A DNA stretch of 33,540 nt. Source: Bacteroidales bacterium. GTDB lineage: Bacteria; Bacteroidota; Bacteroidia; Bacteroidales; Muribaculaceae. The stretch is from the NCBI GenBank assembly GCA_020859755.1, contig JAJBVP010000132.1:1-33540 (forward strand), read 5' to 3'. The notes beneath the pieces were generated by a model. It was not told where the DNA came from, made no database searches, and was given only the letters and a program-made list of their open reading frames with translations. Numbering within the stretch: the first letter of the stretch is position 1; every line of letters begins with the position of its first letter. A program made the translations under genes and the position numbers. This document shows positions 1 through 8,853 of the stretch, piece by piece.

Positions 1-97
1 GTCCCCAAAGACCACCCCAGTTCGACATATTCCAATTTTTGTCATGTAGTTAAGCTTGTTTATTTAAATGTTTTAACCTTAAGAGACAGAATAAAAG

Positions 98-1180
98 ATG
101 ACAATATTACAGAAAGTGGCCCTTGCCACATTATTAATCACACCCGGCTCCTTCATACACTCGTCCAGCCTCGGCAACCAATTCTGGCTCGGGGCCGACA
201 TCAGCCACACAACGGAATTAGAAAGCAAAGGGATCGTCACCATCAACGCCGCTGGTGACACTGTGGAAACCACGCGCCTGATGCGCGACCTGGGTCTCAA
301 CGCCATACGCCTGCGCGTGTGGGTCAACCCGGCCGAGCGTTGGTCGTCGAAAGAGGATGTGCTCGAAATGGCGCGACGTGTCGAGCAACAAGGGATGGCC
401 CTGATGGTCGACTTCCACTACTCCGACTGGTGGGCCGACCCCTCTCACCAAAACATCCCCAAGGCTTGGGCGGACATGAACATGGACCAGCTCAAGCAAG
501 CCCTCACCGACCACACTGTCCAGACCCTCCAACTGCTCAAGGACAATAATATCAATGTGGAATGGGTGCAAGTGGGCAATGAAACCACCAACGGGATGAT
601 GTGGCCCGTTGCCGACGTCAAGGATCATATGGACAACTACGCCGAGCTCACCAACGTGGGCTACGACGCCGTCAAGAGCGTTTACCCCAACGCCACCGTC
701 ATCGTCCATCTCGACAACGGCTACGACACCCAATTATACAACCGCATTTTCGACGCGCTCAAGGAACGAGGCTGCCGTTGGGACATGATCGGCATGAGCC
801 TTTACCCCTACTGGACCAAGCAAACGCACCCCGATATGACCGACCAACAGCTTGTCGACCTGTGTGTTGACAACATCAAGGCCCTCCATGAGAAATACAA
901 CACACGCTTGATGCTCGTGGAAACGGGCGTGCAGGCCGAGCAACCCCATGAAGGCAAGGCGTTCCTGTCGAAACTGATCGACGCAATGGCGAACGGCACC
1001 GACGGAATATGCGAAGGCGTGTTCTACTGGGAGCCGGAACTTACCCCCGAAAGCGGCTACGCCCTGGGAGCGTTCCAAAACTCGCGACCCACCGAGATCA
1101 TGGACGCTTTCACCGAGGCCGCCCACTGGCTCAACCGTCCCAACACCCAGCTTGGCTCAACAGCCCTCTCCAATCGCTAA
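98..1180 (+). CDS. Secreted GH53 endo-beta-1,4-galactanase (copy 1)
   Basis: This 360-residue protein is predicted to cut internal beta-1,4 links of galactan or type I arabinogalactan. Residues 1 to about 25 form a hydrophobic signal peptide without a lipobox cysteine, so a soluble periplasmic or secreted protein is likely. GH53 landmarks are clear: WLGADISH near residue 30, RLRVWVNP near 71, VDFHYSDWWADP near 104, then VQVGNET with the presumed acid/base E162, and LVETG with the presumed nucleophile E275. YWEPE near 310 is also typical. The whole catalytic domain is present and the length is normal. It stands first in the galactan locus, 55 bp before susC, and probably shares its transcript. 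No clear TAnnTTTG promoter was found in the 97 bases upstream, so the promoter may lie outside the window. The family is confident; the exact substrate is inferred from family and neighbours. Confidence 0.93.
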   Translation: MTILQKVALATLLITPGSFIHSSSLGNQFWLGADISHTTELESKGIVTINAAGDTVETTRLMRDLGLNAIRLRVWVNPAERWSSKEDVLEMARRVEQQGMALMVDFHYSDWWADPSHQNIPKAWADMNMDQLKQALTDHTVQTLQLLKDNNINVEWVQVGNETTNGMMWPVADVKDHMDNYAELTNVGYDAVKSVYPNATVIVHLDNGYDTQLYNRIFDALKERGCRWDMIGMSLYPYWTKQTHPDMTDQQLVDLCVDNIKALHEKYNTRLMLVETGVQAEQPHEGKAFLSKLIDAMANGTDGICEGVFYWEPELTPESGYALGAFQNSRPTEIMDAFTEAAHWLNRPNTQLGSTALSNR

Positions 1181-1235
1181 AGCCCATAAGCCCTTAAACC
1201 GAATATTATTAACACAACAAATATAGTAATTTTCC

Positions 1236-4200
1236 ATGAACACTAAATCAACCCATCGAGCCTTTGGCTGGATACGGTCGTTAACGCTATTGCTGGCGTT
1301 GACGATTGTGTGTCCGTTAACGGCTCACAGTCAGACAACCGTCAACGGTACCGTCACCGACGAAACCGGTGAACCGCTGATCGGAGCAACCGTTGTGGTA
1401 CAGGGAACCAATGTGGCCGTCGCCACCGACTATGACGGCAATTTCACCCTCACCGCCCCCAAGGGTGCCACTACCCTCGACGTAAGCTATGTGGGCTACA
1501 AAAAACAATCGGTAGCCATCGCTTCCAAGGTGGACGTGATGATGCAACCGGACACCCAGATGATGAACGAGGTGGTGGTAATCGGCTACGGCGTTCAAAA
1601 GAAGAGCGACCTTACCGGCTCAATCGCCACCGTGAGTGAAAAGGACTTCAACAAGGGCGTTATCTCCTCGCCCGAGGAACTGATCAACGGCAAAATCGCC
1701 GGCGTGCAGATCGTCAACTCGGGAGGCTCGCCCAACGGCTCGTCGACCATCCGCGTGCGTGGTGGCGCTTCATTGAACGCCTCCAACGACCCTCTGATCG
1801 TGCTCGATGGCGTGCCAATGGAAGTAGGCGGCTCAGTGAGCGGCCAAGGCAACTTCTGGAGCCTGATCAACCCCAACGATATCGAGTCGATGACCGTCCT
1901 CAAGGACGCCTCCTCAACCGCCATCTACGGCTCCCGCGCATCCAACGGCGTAATCATCATCACCACCAAGAAAGGCTCCGGCGAAGGCGTAAAAGTGTCG
2001 TTCTCGACCACCAACTCCATCAGCCACAAGACCAAAACCGCTCCCATGCTGTCGCGCTCGCAATTCATCGACGCCTACAACCAGTATGGCACAGCCGACC
2101 AAATCGCCCTCATCGGCACATATAACACCGACTGGAACGACCAAATCTACCGCACGGCCTTCGGTACCGACAACTCCCTGAGCGTGTCGGGTCGCATCGC
2201 ATCATGGCTGCCCTTCCGCGCCGCCCTGGGTGTCACCTCCCAGCAAGGTATTGTAAGAACCGACAACTCCAACCGTACTACCTTCAACCTGAACCTCACC
2301 CCCTCGTTCCTCGACGACCACCTGCGCATCAACCTCTCAGGCAAAGGCTCCTACAGCCACAACCGTTTCGCCCAGGAAGGCGCCATCTGGACCGCACTGG
2401 TCTACAACCCCACCGTGCCCGTCTACGATGAGAATTCCATCTTCAACGGCTACTACAACACCTACACAACCGACGCCAACGGCATGCAACAGATTGTCAA
2501 CGGCGCTCAGCCCAACCCCCTTGGACAGCTCGAAAACTACCACTCCAAGAGCAACGTGGGACGCTTCATCGGCAACGCCGACATCGACTACCGCCTCCAC
2601 CCGCTACCCGAATTGCGCCTGCATGTCACCGGCGGTTACGACTATTCCCGTGGCACCTGCCGCACCAACATCTCCAAATTCGATTACAACAACTACACCG
2701 TCACCTACGATGACAACGGCGACCCCCTCTACACCGGTGGTTATCGCCAAGTGTACAGCCCCCAGAAGAACTATAACAAGCTCTTCACCGCCTACGCCAA
2801 CTATAACAAGGACTTCAAGGCAATCAACTCCACCGTCGACGCCACAATCGGTTACGACTACCAGTATTGGAAGTACACCTGCCCGGTTTACAACAATTAT
2901 AACTACGACGGCGACCAGCTGCAATACACCGGTGCCGCTATCGACCAGCGACACTCGCTCATCTCCTACTACGGCCGCTTGAACTTCACGTTCGACAACC
3001 GATACCTGTTGACCGCCACGTTCCGTCGCGACGGTAGCTCCCGATTCTCCAAGGACAACCGCTGGGGCACTTTCCCCTCCGTCGCCCTCGCTTGGCGCGT
3101 ATCCTCCGAGAAATTCTGGCGCGCTCTGCAGCCAGTGGTCAACGACTTCAAGATCCGAGCTTCCTACGGTAAAACCGGCCAGCAGGACGGTATCGCCAAC
3201 TACAGTTACCTCCCGGTCTACACCATCGGGCAGGACGGGGCCCAGTACCAATTCGGCGGCGTGCCTTACTACACCTACCGCCCCGAGGCTTACAACTCCG
3301 ACCTTAAGTGGGAGACCACCAAGTCGTGGAACTTTGGTGTCGACTTCGGATTCCTCAACAACCGCATTACCCTTTCGGCCGACTATTACACCCGCCGCAC
3401 GGAGGACCTGCTCGCTACCGTGCCCATCGCTGCCGGTATCAACTTCGACAAGCAGATGCTTACCAATGTGGGTAATGTCAAGAGCAACGGCGTCGAGCTG
3501 GCCCTTAACGCCAACGTCATCACCACCAAGGACTGGTCGTGGACCGTTACAGCCAACGCCACCTACCAAAAGGTGAAGATCACCAACCTCACCCTCAACG
3601 ACGCCTCGGAGACCGCTCCTACCCCCGTGGGCTATATCGAGTCGACCCCTATCCAGTACTTCTCCACTGGCCATGCACCCTACGCTTACCTGCTCTACAA
3701 GCAGATTTACGACGAGGCTACCGGCAAACCCATCGAGGGCCTTTACGCCGACCTCAACGGTGACGGCCAAATCACCTCCGACGACCGCTACTACTGCCAC
3801 CATCCGGCTCCCGACTGGATACTCGGATTCTCCACCTCCCTGCGCTGGAAAAAGTGGACAGTGTCAACCTCCCTGCGTGCCAATATCGGCAACTACGTCT
3901 ACAACGGCATGGAAGCCAACATGGGGGCTTGGGAGTGCACCACTTGGGCTTCGGGGCAGATCAACAACCTCTCCTCATCGTTCGCCAAAACCGGTTTCCA
4001 GACGCGCCAGTACTCATCCGACTACTACCTGGAGAACGCCTCATTCCTCAAAATGGACAACGTGCAGCTCACTTACGACTTCGGTCGCATCTACAAGAGC
4101 CTCAACCTCCATATCTCGGCTATGGTGCAGAACGTGTTCACCTGGACCAAGTACAAAGGCATCGACCCCGAGACCGCCAGCGGTTGCGAGACCAGCGTTT

Positions 4201-4247
4201 ACCCCCGTCCCCGCACCTATTCGCTCACCGTGGGCCTGAATTTCTAA
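1236..4247 (+). CDS. SusC/RagA-family TonB-dependent outer membrane transporter
   Basis: This 1003-residue outer membrane barrel imports oligosaccharides using TonB energy together with the SusD protein encoded next. Residues 1-32 are a signal peptide ending AHS-Q. Residues about 34-110 are a carboxypeptidase-regulatory-like domain (VNGTVTDETGEPLIGATV). The TonB-box region VVVIGYGVQKK lies near residue 112. The plug domain carries LDGVP and the SusC signature DIESMTVLKDASSTAIYGSR. The rest is aromatic-rich barrel sequence and ends in a terminal phenylalanine (TVGLNF), as expected for a folded barrel. Pairing with SusD, a SusE-like protein, GH53 and GH2 points to beta-1,4-galactan oligosaccharides as cargo, which is an inference. 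The gene is intact. It is separated from susD by 40 bp made largely of a heptamer repeat. Confidence 0.97.
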   Translation: MNTKSTHRAFGWIRSLTLLLALTIVCPLTAHSQTTVNGTVTDETGEPLIGATVVVQGTNVAVATDYDGNFTLTAPKGATTLDVSYVGYKKQSVAIASKVDVMMQPDTQMMNEVVVIGYGVQKKSDLTGSIATVSEKDFNKGVISSPEELINGKIAGVQIVNSGGSPNGSSTIRVRGGASLNASNDPLIVLDGVPMEVGGSVSGQGNFWSLINPNDIESMTVLKDASSTAIYGSRASNGVIIITTKKGSGEGVKVSFSTTNSISHKTKTAPMLSRSQFIDAYNQYGTADQIALIGTYNTDWNDQIYRTAFGTDNSLSVSGRIASWLPFRAALGVTSQQGIVRTDNSNRTTFNLNLTPSFLDDHLRINLSGKGSYSHNRFAQEGAIWTALVYNPTVPVYDENSIFNGYYNTYTTDANGMQQIVNGAQPNPLGQLENYHSKSNVGRFIGNADIDYRLHPLPELRLHVTGGYDYSRGTCRTNISKFDYNNYTVTYDDNGDPLYTGGYRQVYSPQKNYNKLFTAYANYNKDFKAINSTVDATIGYDYQYWKYTCPVYNNYNYDGDQLQYTGAAIDQRHSLISYYGRLNFTFDNRYLLTATFRRDGSSRFSKDNRWGTFPSVALAWRVSSEKFWRALQPVVNDFKIRASYGKTGQQDGIANYSYLPVYTIGQDGAQYQFGGVPYYTYRPEAYNSDLKWETTKSWNFGVDFGFLNNRITLSADYYTRRTEDLLATVPIAAGINFDKQMLTNVGNVKSNGVELALNANVITTKDWSWTVTANATYQKVKITNLTLNDASETAPTPVGYIESTPIQYFSTGHAPYAYLLYKQIYDEATGKPIEGLYADLNGDGQITSDDRYYCHHPAPDWILGFSTSLRWKKWTVSTSLRANIGNYVYNGMEANMGAWECTTWASGQINNLSSSFAKTGFQTRQYSSDYYLENASFLKMDNVQLTYDFGRIYKSLNLHISAMVQNVFTWTKYKGIDPETASGCETSVYPRPRTYSLTVGLNF

Positions 4248-4281
4248 GCATTTAGCATTTAGCGATTAGCATTTAGCATTT
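4247..4281 (+). repeat. Heptamer tandem repeat AGCATTT x5 between susC and susD
   Basis: Five consecutive 7-bp units (AGCATTT, AGCATTT, AGCGATT, AGCATTT, AGCATTT) fill the gap from the last base of the susC stop codon to six bases before the susD ATG. The function is unknown. It could be a translation leader, a spacer or a slippage-prone site. Confidence 0.85.
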
Positions 4282-4287
4282 TGACAG

Positions 4288-5868
4288 ATGAAAACAGTAT
4301 ATTCAATCATCATAGGGCTCTTGGTGGCGATGGCGTTCAGCTCCTGCACCGACGACCTTAACCAAACGCCCATCGTGGAGACCGACGCCACCAAGGTCTA
4401 CTCCACACCCGAAGGCTATAAGATGGTGCTGGCCAAAATCTACGCCTCCTATTGCATCATCGGCCAGGAGAAGGCTTCCAACGCCGATCTCTCATCGTTC
4501 AACGGCCAGGACTTCCTGCGCTGCTTCTTCAACCTCCAAGAGGCCGCTACCGACGAGTGCGCGATGCGCTGGCTCTCGGGCGACGAGTTGACCAACCTCT
4601 CCTACATGAGCTGGGACGCCTCCGACTCGTGGGTGTCCGACACCTACTACCGCCTGTATTACACCATCGCCCTGTGCAACGAATTCTTGCGCTACACCGA
4701 CGACGGCTCGATCAGCGGATTTGACTCATCCGACCAGAGCGATATCCGCACCTACGCTTACGAGGCCCGATTCATGCGCGCCCTGAGCTACTACTTCGTG
4801 CTCGACCTCTTCGGCCAAGGCCCCTTCGTCGACGAGGACTCCCCCACTTCGGCTTACAACCCTCCTTGCTACACCGCCCAGCAACTATTCGATTACGTGG
4901 CTGGCGAGCTTGAGGAGATCACGCACCAGTTGCCCACTAACAACGAATACGGCCGCGCCGGACGTGGCGCCGCTTACGCCCTGCAGTCGCGTCTCTACCT
5001 CAACGCCGAGGTCTACACCGGTACGGGCCACTACACCGAGTGCATCACCGCCTGCAAGAACGCCATGAGCCTCGGCTACTCGCTCCATAGCGACTACTCC
5101 AAGCTATTCAACGCCGACAACAACCTGCGCACCGACGAGATCATCTTCGCTTTCGTCTGCGACGCTACCACTACTGTTTCTTGGGGCTCGGGCACCTACC
5201 TCGTGTGCGGTTCCTGCGGCAGCGACTCCGACCAGGATCCCTCCAAATACGGATTGGACTACGGCTGGGGATCGTGGCGCGTGCGTGGCGAGCTACCCGC
5301 ATTGTTTGGCACCGACTTCGACAACAACCCCGACTCGCGCTGCATGTTCTTCACCTCGGGACAAACCCAAGATATCGTCACGGCCCTTGACGAGAAGACC
5401 GAAGGCTTCTACTCGGAGAAATGGACCAACCTCACGGACGCCGGTGCTGCCGCTTGCTCATCCAACGACTACGGTTGCTCCACCGACTTCCCGATGTTCC
5501 GCCTGGCCGAGATCTATCTCAACGCAGCTGAGGCAACCCTACGTGGTGGCTCGGGCATGACCACCGACGAGGCCCTTGAACTGGTCAACAAGCTACGCGA
5601 CCGCGCATATGGCGACACCTCGGGCCGCATCACAGCCACCCAGTTCAACAAGCAATGGGTGCTTGACGAGCGCGCTCGCGAGCTCTACCACGAATGCGTG
5701 CGCCGCACCGACTTGGTACGCTACGGCCAGTTTACCACCGACGCCTACCTATGGCAATTCAAGGGTGGAGTTGCCGACGGCCGCGCTGTCAACTCCCGCT
5801 ACAACATCTACCCCATCCCTGATTCCGACATCAGCGCCAATCCCAATCTCTCCAATCCACTTTACTAA
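4288..5868 (+). CDS. SusD/RagB-family glycan-binding lipoprotein
   Basis: This 526-residue surface lipoprotein acts as the lid and substrate-binding partner of the SusC barrel. A signal peptide ends in a lipobox with cysteine 20 (FSSC-TDD). The acidic residues just after the cysteine fit surface export of lipoproteins in Bacteroidetes. Typical SusD features follow: the N-terminal segment with a tetratricopeptide-like helical scaffold, YEARFMRALSYYFVLDLFG near residue 160, and the C-terminal RLAEIYLNAAEA, LRDRAYGD, LDERARELYHECVRRTDLVRYGQF and YPIPDSDISANPNL motifs. It is full length and lies directly after susC. The ligand is inferred to be galactan from the neighbouring GH53 and GH2 genes. 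Confidence 0.97.
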   Translation: MKTVYSIIIGLLVAMAFSSCTDDLNQTPIVETDATKVYSTPEGYKMVLAKIYASYCIIGQEKASNADLSSFNGQDFLRCFFNLQEAATDECAMRWLSGDELTNLSYMSWDASDSWVSDTYYRLYYTIALCNEFLRYTDDGSISGFDSSDQSDIRTYAYEARFMRALSYYFVLDLFGQGPFVDEDSPTSAYNPPCYTAQQLFDYVAGELEEITHQLPTNNEYGRAGRGAAYALQSRLYLNAEVYTGTGHYTECITACKNAMSLGYSLHSDYSKLFNADNNLRTDEIIFAFVCDATTTVSWGSGTYLVCGSCGSDSDQDPSKYGLDYGWGSWRVRGELPALFGTDFDNNPDSRCMFFTSGQTQDIVTALDEKTEGFYSEKWTNLTDAGAAACSSNDYGCSTDFPMFRLAEIYLNAAEATLRGGSGMTTDEALELVNKLRDRAYGDTSGRITATQFNKQWVLDERARELYHECVRRTDLVRYGQFTTDAYLWQFKGGVADGRAVNSRYNIYPIPDSDISANPNLSNPLY

Positions 5869-5883
5869 TAACGTCCACCAGCC

Positions 5884-7587
5884 ATGAAGCTTACAAAATA
5901 CATCGCAGCGGCCTGCCTCATTTCGGCCACCGCTCTGTTTAGTTCCTGTAACAAGGACGGCGACATTATCTACACCTCGGGTGGCGATGATGTCACCCTC
6001 AACGGCAGCCTCGACGACATCGTCCTCGACAAGGACAACCTGGGAAATCTCGCCCTGACGCTCTACTGGAACGACAACGGCACGATATCCACCTCCGACG
6101 TGCGCGTGGCCGCTCCCAAAAACGCCATCACCAACTCTATCCAGATTGCCTCCGACCCGGAATTCACCAACACTGTTGAAATCACCATGAGCGACGGTGT
6201 CTACGAAAAGCAATTCACCCACGCCGCCCTCAACTCCTATTGCACCCGCATTGGGCTGGAAGGAGGCGTGAAAGCCCCCATCTACATACGCATCAAGAGC
6301 CTGCTGGGAGCCAATATCGACCCCACATTTTCCAACGTGCTGACAATGAACGTCACCCCCTATTTCATCGACATGACCATAGGTTACTACCTCGACTCGA
6401 GCAAGAACGACACCGGTCGCACGCTCTACTCACCCAACTCTGACGGCATCTACTACGGCTTTATCGGCGCCGCTTCCTGGGAGAACTGGTGGCTGCAAGA
6501 GGGCAACGGCGTCCTCTGGGGCAACTACGGCGAGGATGGACACGTGTTCACCATCTCCTCCGATGATTCGCATTGGAATATGTGGTATCCCGAGCCTTCG
6601 GGCTGCTACTACACCATCGTCAACACCCAGCTGCTCAACTGGAGCGCCCTGCTGGTTAACGACCTCACCGTCTCGGGCGACATCTCCGGAGCTATGGAAT
6701 ACGACCGCAAGAGCAACCTGTGGACCCTGACCTTCAACAACACCTCGGCCGGCACCAAGACCATCAAGATTCAAGGCAACGCCGTGCAGTACAACACCAC
6801 CACGGGTACCGACAACTCGGCAGCTATCGCCACCCAGGTATCGTTCGGTGGGGCGGCCGACGCCATGACCTTCGCCACCTCGGCTGCCACCTCTACGATC
6901 AACGTTGACGCTTCCGTTACGGGCCAGGTAACCCTTACTCTCGACCTCAACGACCCCAAAGCTTGGACAGCTACCGTTGAAGAGGGTGGTCATGAGGTAG
7001 AGACCGTAAGCCACTACCTGTGGATCTCAGGTATCGACGACGGCATCAGCGGCTCCTGGACATTCGACAACTACCTGATCCTGTATAATGAGGACCAACT
7101 CGGTTACGGCGGCGCTGCCGATTGCAACTCCCTTTGGGGATGGCAATTCTACACCGAGGAGGGCGACTGGAGCACTTCCATAGGTATGGCCGACGGTGGC
7201 AACGCCTACGAGGGCACCCTGCTCAAGGGCGGCTCCAACATCACCGCCCCCACCCCGGGCCAATACGTGATTGAGGCTTCTCTCTCGGGCATGAGCTACA
7301 AGCTGCACAAGATCAACACCGTAAGCTATGCCGGATTGAACGACGACTGGACAATGCAGCCCATGACGCAAGTGAGCGGCTGTATCTACCAAGCTACCGT
7401 GACCAAGAGCGCCAACACCCCCTGGGGCGTGAAGATTCTCATCAACGACTCGTGGGACCTCTACTTCGGTGGAGGCTCGGGCGAACTGCTCCTCTACAAC
7501 GAGGGATTTGACGGCGACAACGACCTTGCCAACGGCACCTATACCCTCACAGTCGACCTCAACAAGGGCACCTACTCCTACCAATAA
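5884..7587 (+). CDS. SusE/SusF-like surface glycan-binding lipoprotein
   Basis: This 567-residue protein has a signal peptide with lipobox cysteine 22 (FSSC-NKDGD) and no catalytic motifs. It is rich in Trp, Tyr, Asn and Gly. The N-terminal part (VLDKDNLGNLALTLYW, about residues 40-150) resembles the SusE-type domain. The later modules, with WISGIDDGISGSW near residue 380 and a C-terminal module ending YTLTVDLNKGTYSY, resemble the carbohydrate-binding repeats of SusE/SusF proteins. Its position 15 bp after susD is the standard place for a surface glycan-binding protein. Binding of galactan is inferred from context only. From memory, the order SusC, SusD, binding protein, GH53, GH2 matches the Bacteroides thetaiotaomicron galactan locus. 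Confidence 0.85.
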   Translation: MKLTKYIAAACLISATALFSSCNKDGDIIYTSGGDDVTLNGSLDDIVLDKDNLGNLALTLYWNDNGTISTSDVRVAAPKNAITNSIQIASDPEFTNTVEITMSDGVYEKQFTHAALNSYCTRIGLEGGVKAPIYIRIKSLLGANIDPTFSNVLTMNVTPYFIDMTIGYYLDSSKNDTGRTLYSPNSDGIYYGFIGAASWENWWLQEGNGVLWGNYGEDGHVFTISSDDSHWNMWYPEPSGCYYTIVNTQLLNWSALLVNDLTVSGDISGAMEYDRKSNLWTLTFNNTSAGTKTIKIQGNAVQYNTTTGTDNSAAIATQVSFGGAADAMTFATSAATSTINVDASVTGQVTLTLDLNDPKAWTATVEEGGHEVETVSHYLWISGIDDGISGSWTFDNYLILYNEDQLGYGGAADCNSLWGWQFYTEEGDWSTSIGMADGGNAYEGTLLKGGSNITAPTPGQYVIEASLSGMSYKLHKINTVSYAGLNDDWTMQPMTQVSGCIYQATVTKSANTPWGVKILINDSWDLYFGGGSGELLLYNEGFDGDNDLANGTYTLTVDLNKGTYSYQ

Positions 7588-7605
7588 GCAATCGATTACC
7601 CCTAT

Positions 7606-7688
7606 CTTTAATCCTTTACTCCTTTCATCCTTTAAAGGAATAAAGGATTAAAGAAGGGTTGAAAACAGAAAACTGAAAACTGAAAGCT
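7606..7688 (+). repeat. Octamer hairpin plus GAAAACT heptamers before the second GH53 gene
   Basis: Octamers CCTTTACT, CCTTTCAT and CCTTTAAA (7613-7636) are followed by an inverted arm. Bases 7606-7622 pair with 7637-7653 with one mismatch around a CCTTTAAAGG centre. Four heptamers, GAAAACA, GAAAACT, GAAAACT and GAAAGCT, then run from 7661 to 7688 and end directly at the ATG at 7689. The A-rich heptamers could serve as a leader in a phylum that rarely uses Shine-Dalgarno sites. The role is unproven. Confidence 0.85.
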
Positions 7689-8741
7689 ATGAATAAATTT
7701 CTCTCAATAATAGCCACTGCCTTGGTGCTGCCCGCGATGTGGGCATGCACCGAGGACAGCCCGGTCACCAATCCTCCCGTAGCCGAGGATGAGCCAATAG
7801 TGATCAACCATGAAGGATTCGCCAAGGGAGCCGACGTAAGCTGGCTCACCGAGCTGGAATACGAGGGTTACACCTTCGCCAACGCCGATGGCGAGCAGAT
7901 GGAGTGCATGCAACTCCTACGTGACGAGTGTGGTGTCGACGCCATCCGCCTGCGCGTTTGGGTCAACCCCACCGAGGGCTGGAACAACTGCGCCGATGTG
8001 GCCATCAAGGCTCGCCGAGCCAATCTCCTGGGCCTGCGCACGATGATCGACTTCCATTTCTCCGACACCTGGGCCGATCCGGCTTCCCAGACCATCCCCG
8101 CCGCTTGGGCCGACATGACGCTCGACGAGGTATTGGTAGCCATGACCGCCCACATCAACGACATGCTTGGTCGATTGAAAGCCATGGACATCGAGCCTGA
8201 ATGGGTACAGATCGGCAACGAGACCCGCTCCGGCATGATGTGGCCCCTTGGCTCCACAAGCGACAACCCCGGCAACTTCACCAAGATGGTTAACGCCGGT
8301 TACGCCGCCGTGAAGGCTATCTTCCCCGATTGCAAGGTGATTGTCCATATCGACTCAGGCGACCAGTGGTATCTCTACAGCCGCATCTACGGCAACGAGT
8401 TGGGGGCCTACGGTGCCAACTACGATATCATCGGCATCTCCCTCTACCCCGATCCCTCGTCGTGGCCGACCACCATCGACTCGGCTATCTACAACATCAA
8501 CCTCGCCAACTCCACCTACGGCAAGCCCGTGATGGTAGTGGAAATTGGCATGGATTACACCGAGGGTGAGGCTTGCAAGGGCGCTATCCAGCGGCTCATC
8601 GACAACACCGATTCCTCCATCATGCAAGGTATCTTCTACTGGGAGCCCGAGGCACCCAATGGCTACAACGGCGGCTACAAGAAGGGCTGCTTCGTCGACG
8701 GTGTCCCCTCTTGCGCCCTCGATCCCTTCAAAACCATCTAA
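7689..8741 (+). CDS. GH53 endo-beta-1,4-galactanase lipoprotein (copy 2)
   Basis: This 350-residue endo-galactanase differs from copy 1 in its N-terminus. The signal peptide ends in a lipobox with cysteine 20 (MWAC-TED), followed by acidic residues, so it is probably anchored on the cell surface. Motifs include GADVSWLTELE near 47, AIRLRVWVNP near 85, MIDFHFSDTWADP near 119, VQIGNET with presumed acid/base E178, VVEIG with presumed nucleophile E285, and FYWEPE. The gene sits between the SusE-like gene and the GH2 gene. A surface enzyme would make the oligosaccharides that SusC/D imports. The family is sure. The surface location is inferred from the lipobox and from related loci. Confidence 0.95.
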   Translation: MNKFLSIIATALVLPAMWACTEDSPVTNPPVAEDEPIVINHEGFAKGADVSWLTELEYEGYTFANADGEQMECMQLLRDECGVDAIRLRVWVNPTEGWNNCADVAIKARRANLLGLRTMIDFHFSDTWADPASQTIPAAWADMTLDEVLVAMTAHINDMLGRLKAMDIEPEWVQIGNETRSGMMWPLGSTSDNPGNFTKMVNAGYAAVKAIFPDCKVIVHIDSGDQWYLYSRIYGNELGAYGANYDIIGISLYPDPSSWPTTIDSAIYNINLANSTYGKPVMVVEIGMDYTEGEACKGAIQRLIDNTDSSIMQGIFYWEPEAPNGYNGGYKKGCFVDGVPSCALDPFKTI

Positions 8742-8758
8742 TTAGCCTTCTCCCCCAT

Positions 8759-8850
8759 CTTTACTCCTTTACTCCTTTACTCCTTTAAAGGAATAAAGGT
8801 TGAAGGGATTAAAGGAAGGGCTGAAAACTGAAAACTGAAAACTGAAAACT
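8759..8850 (+). repeat. Octamer hairpin plus CTGAAAA heptamers before the GH2 gene
   Basis: A partial octamer is followed by CCTTTACT, CCTTTACT and CCTTTAAA (8766-8789), then the inverted arm GGAATAAAGG and a degenerate purine-rich stretch. Four perfect CTGAAAA heptamers occupy 8821-8848, and the GH2 ATG lies at 8854. The organisation is the same as at 7606-7688. Confidence 0.85.
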
Positions 8851-8853
8851 CAT

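Noticed and set aside
36-58. Promoter before the first GH53 gene (TTTTTG and TAAGCTTG)
   Set aside because: The -7-like box has a mismatch and the spacing to the TTTG is only about nine bases, well short of the usual distance.
2604-3803. Long open frame antisense to susC, and similar long antisense frames over galK, gdhA and GH2
   Set aside because: They mirror C-rich codon use of the sense genes, lack recognisable domains and have no promoter or spacing support.
8759-8850. CRISPR-like array
   Set aside because: The repeat units are 7-8 bp, directly adjacent and without spacers, and no cas genes are present.
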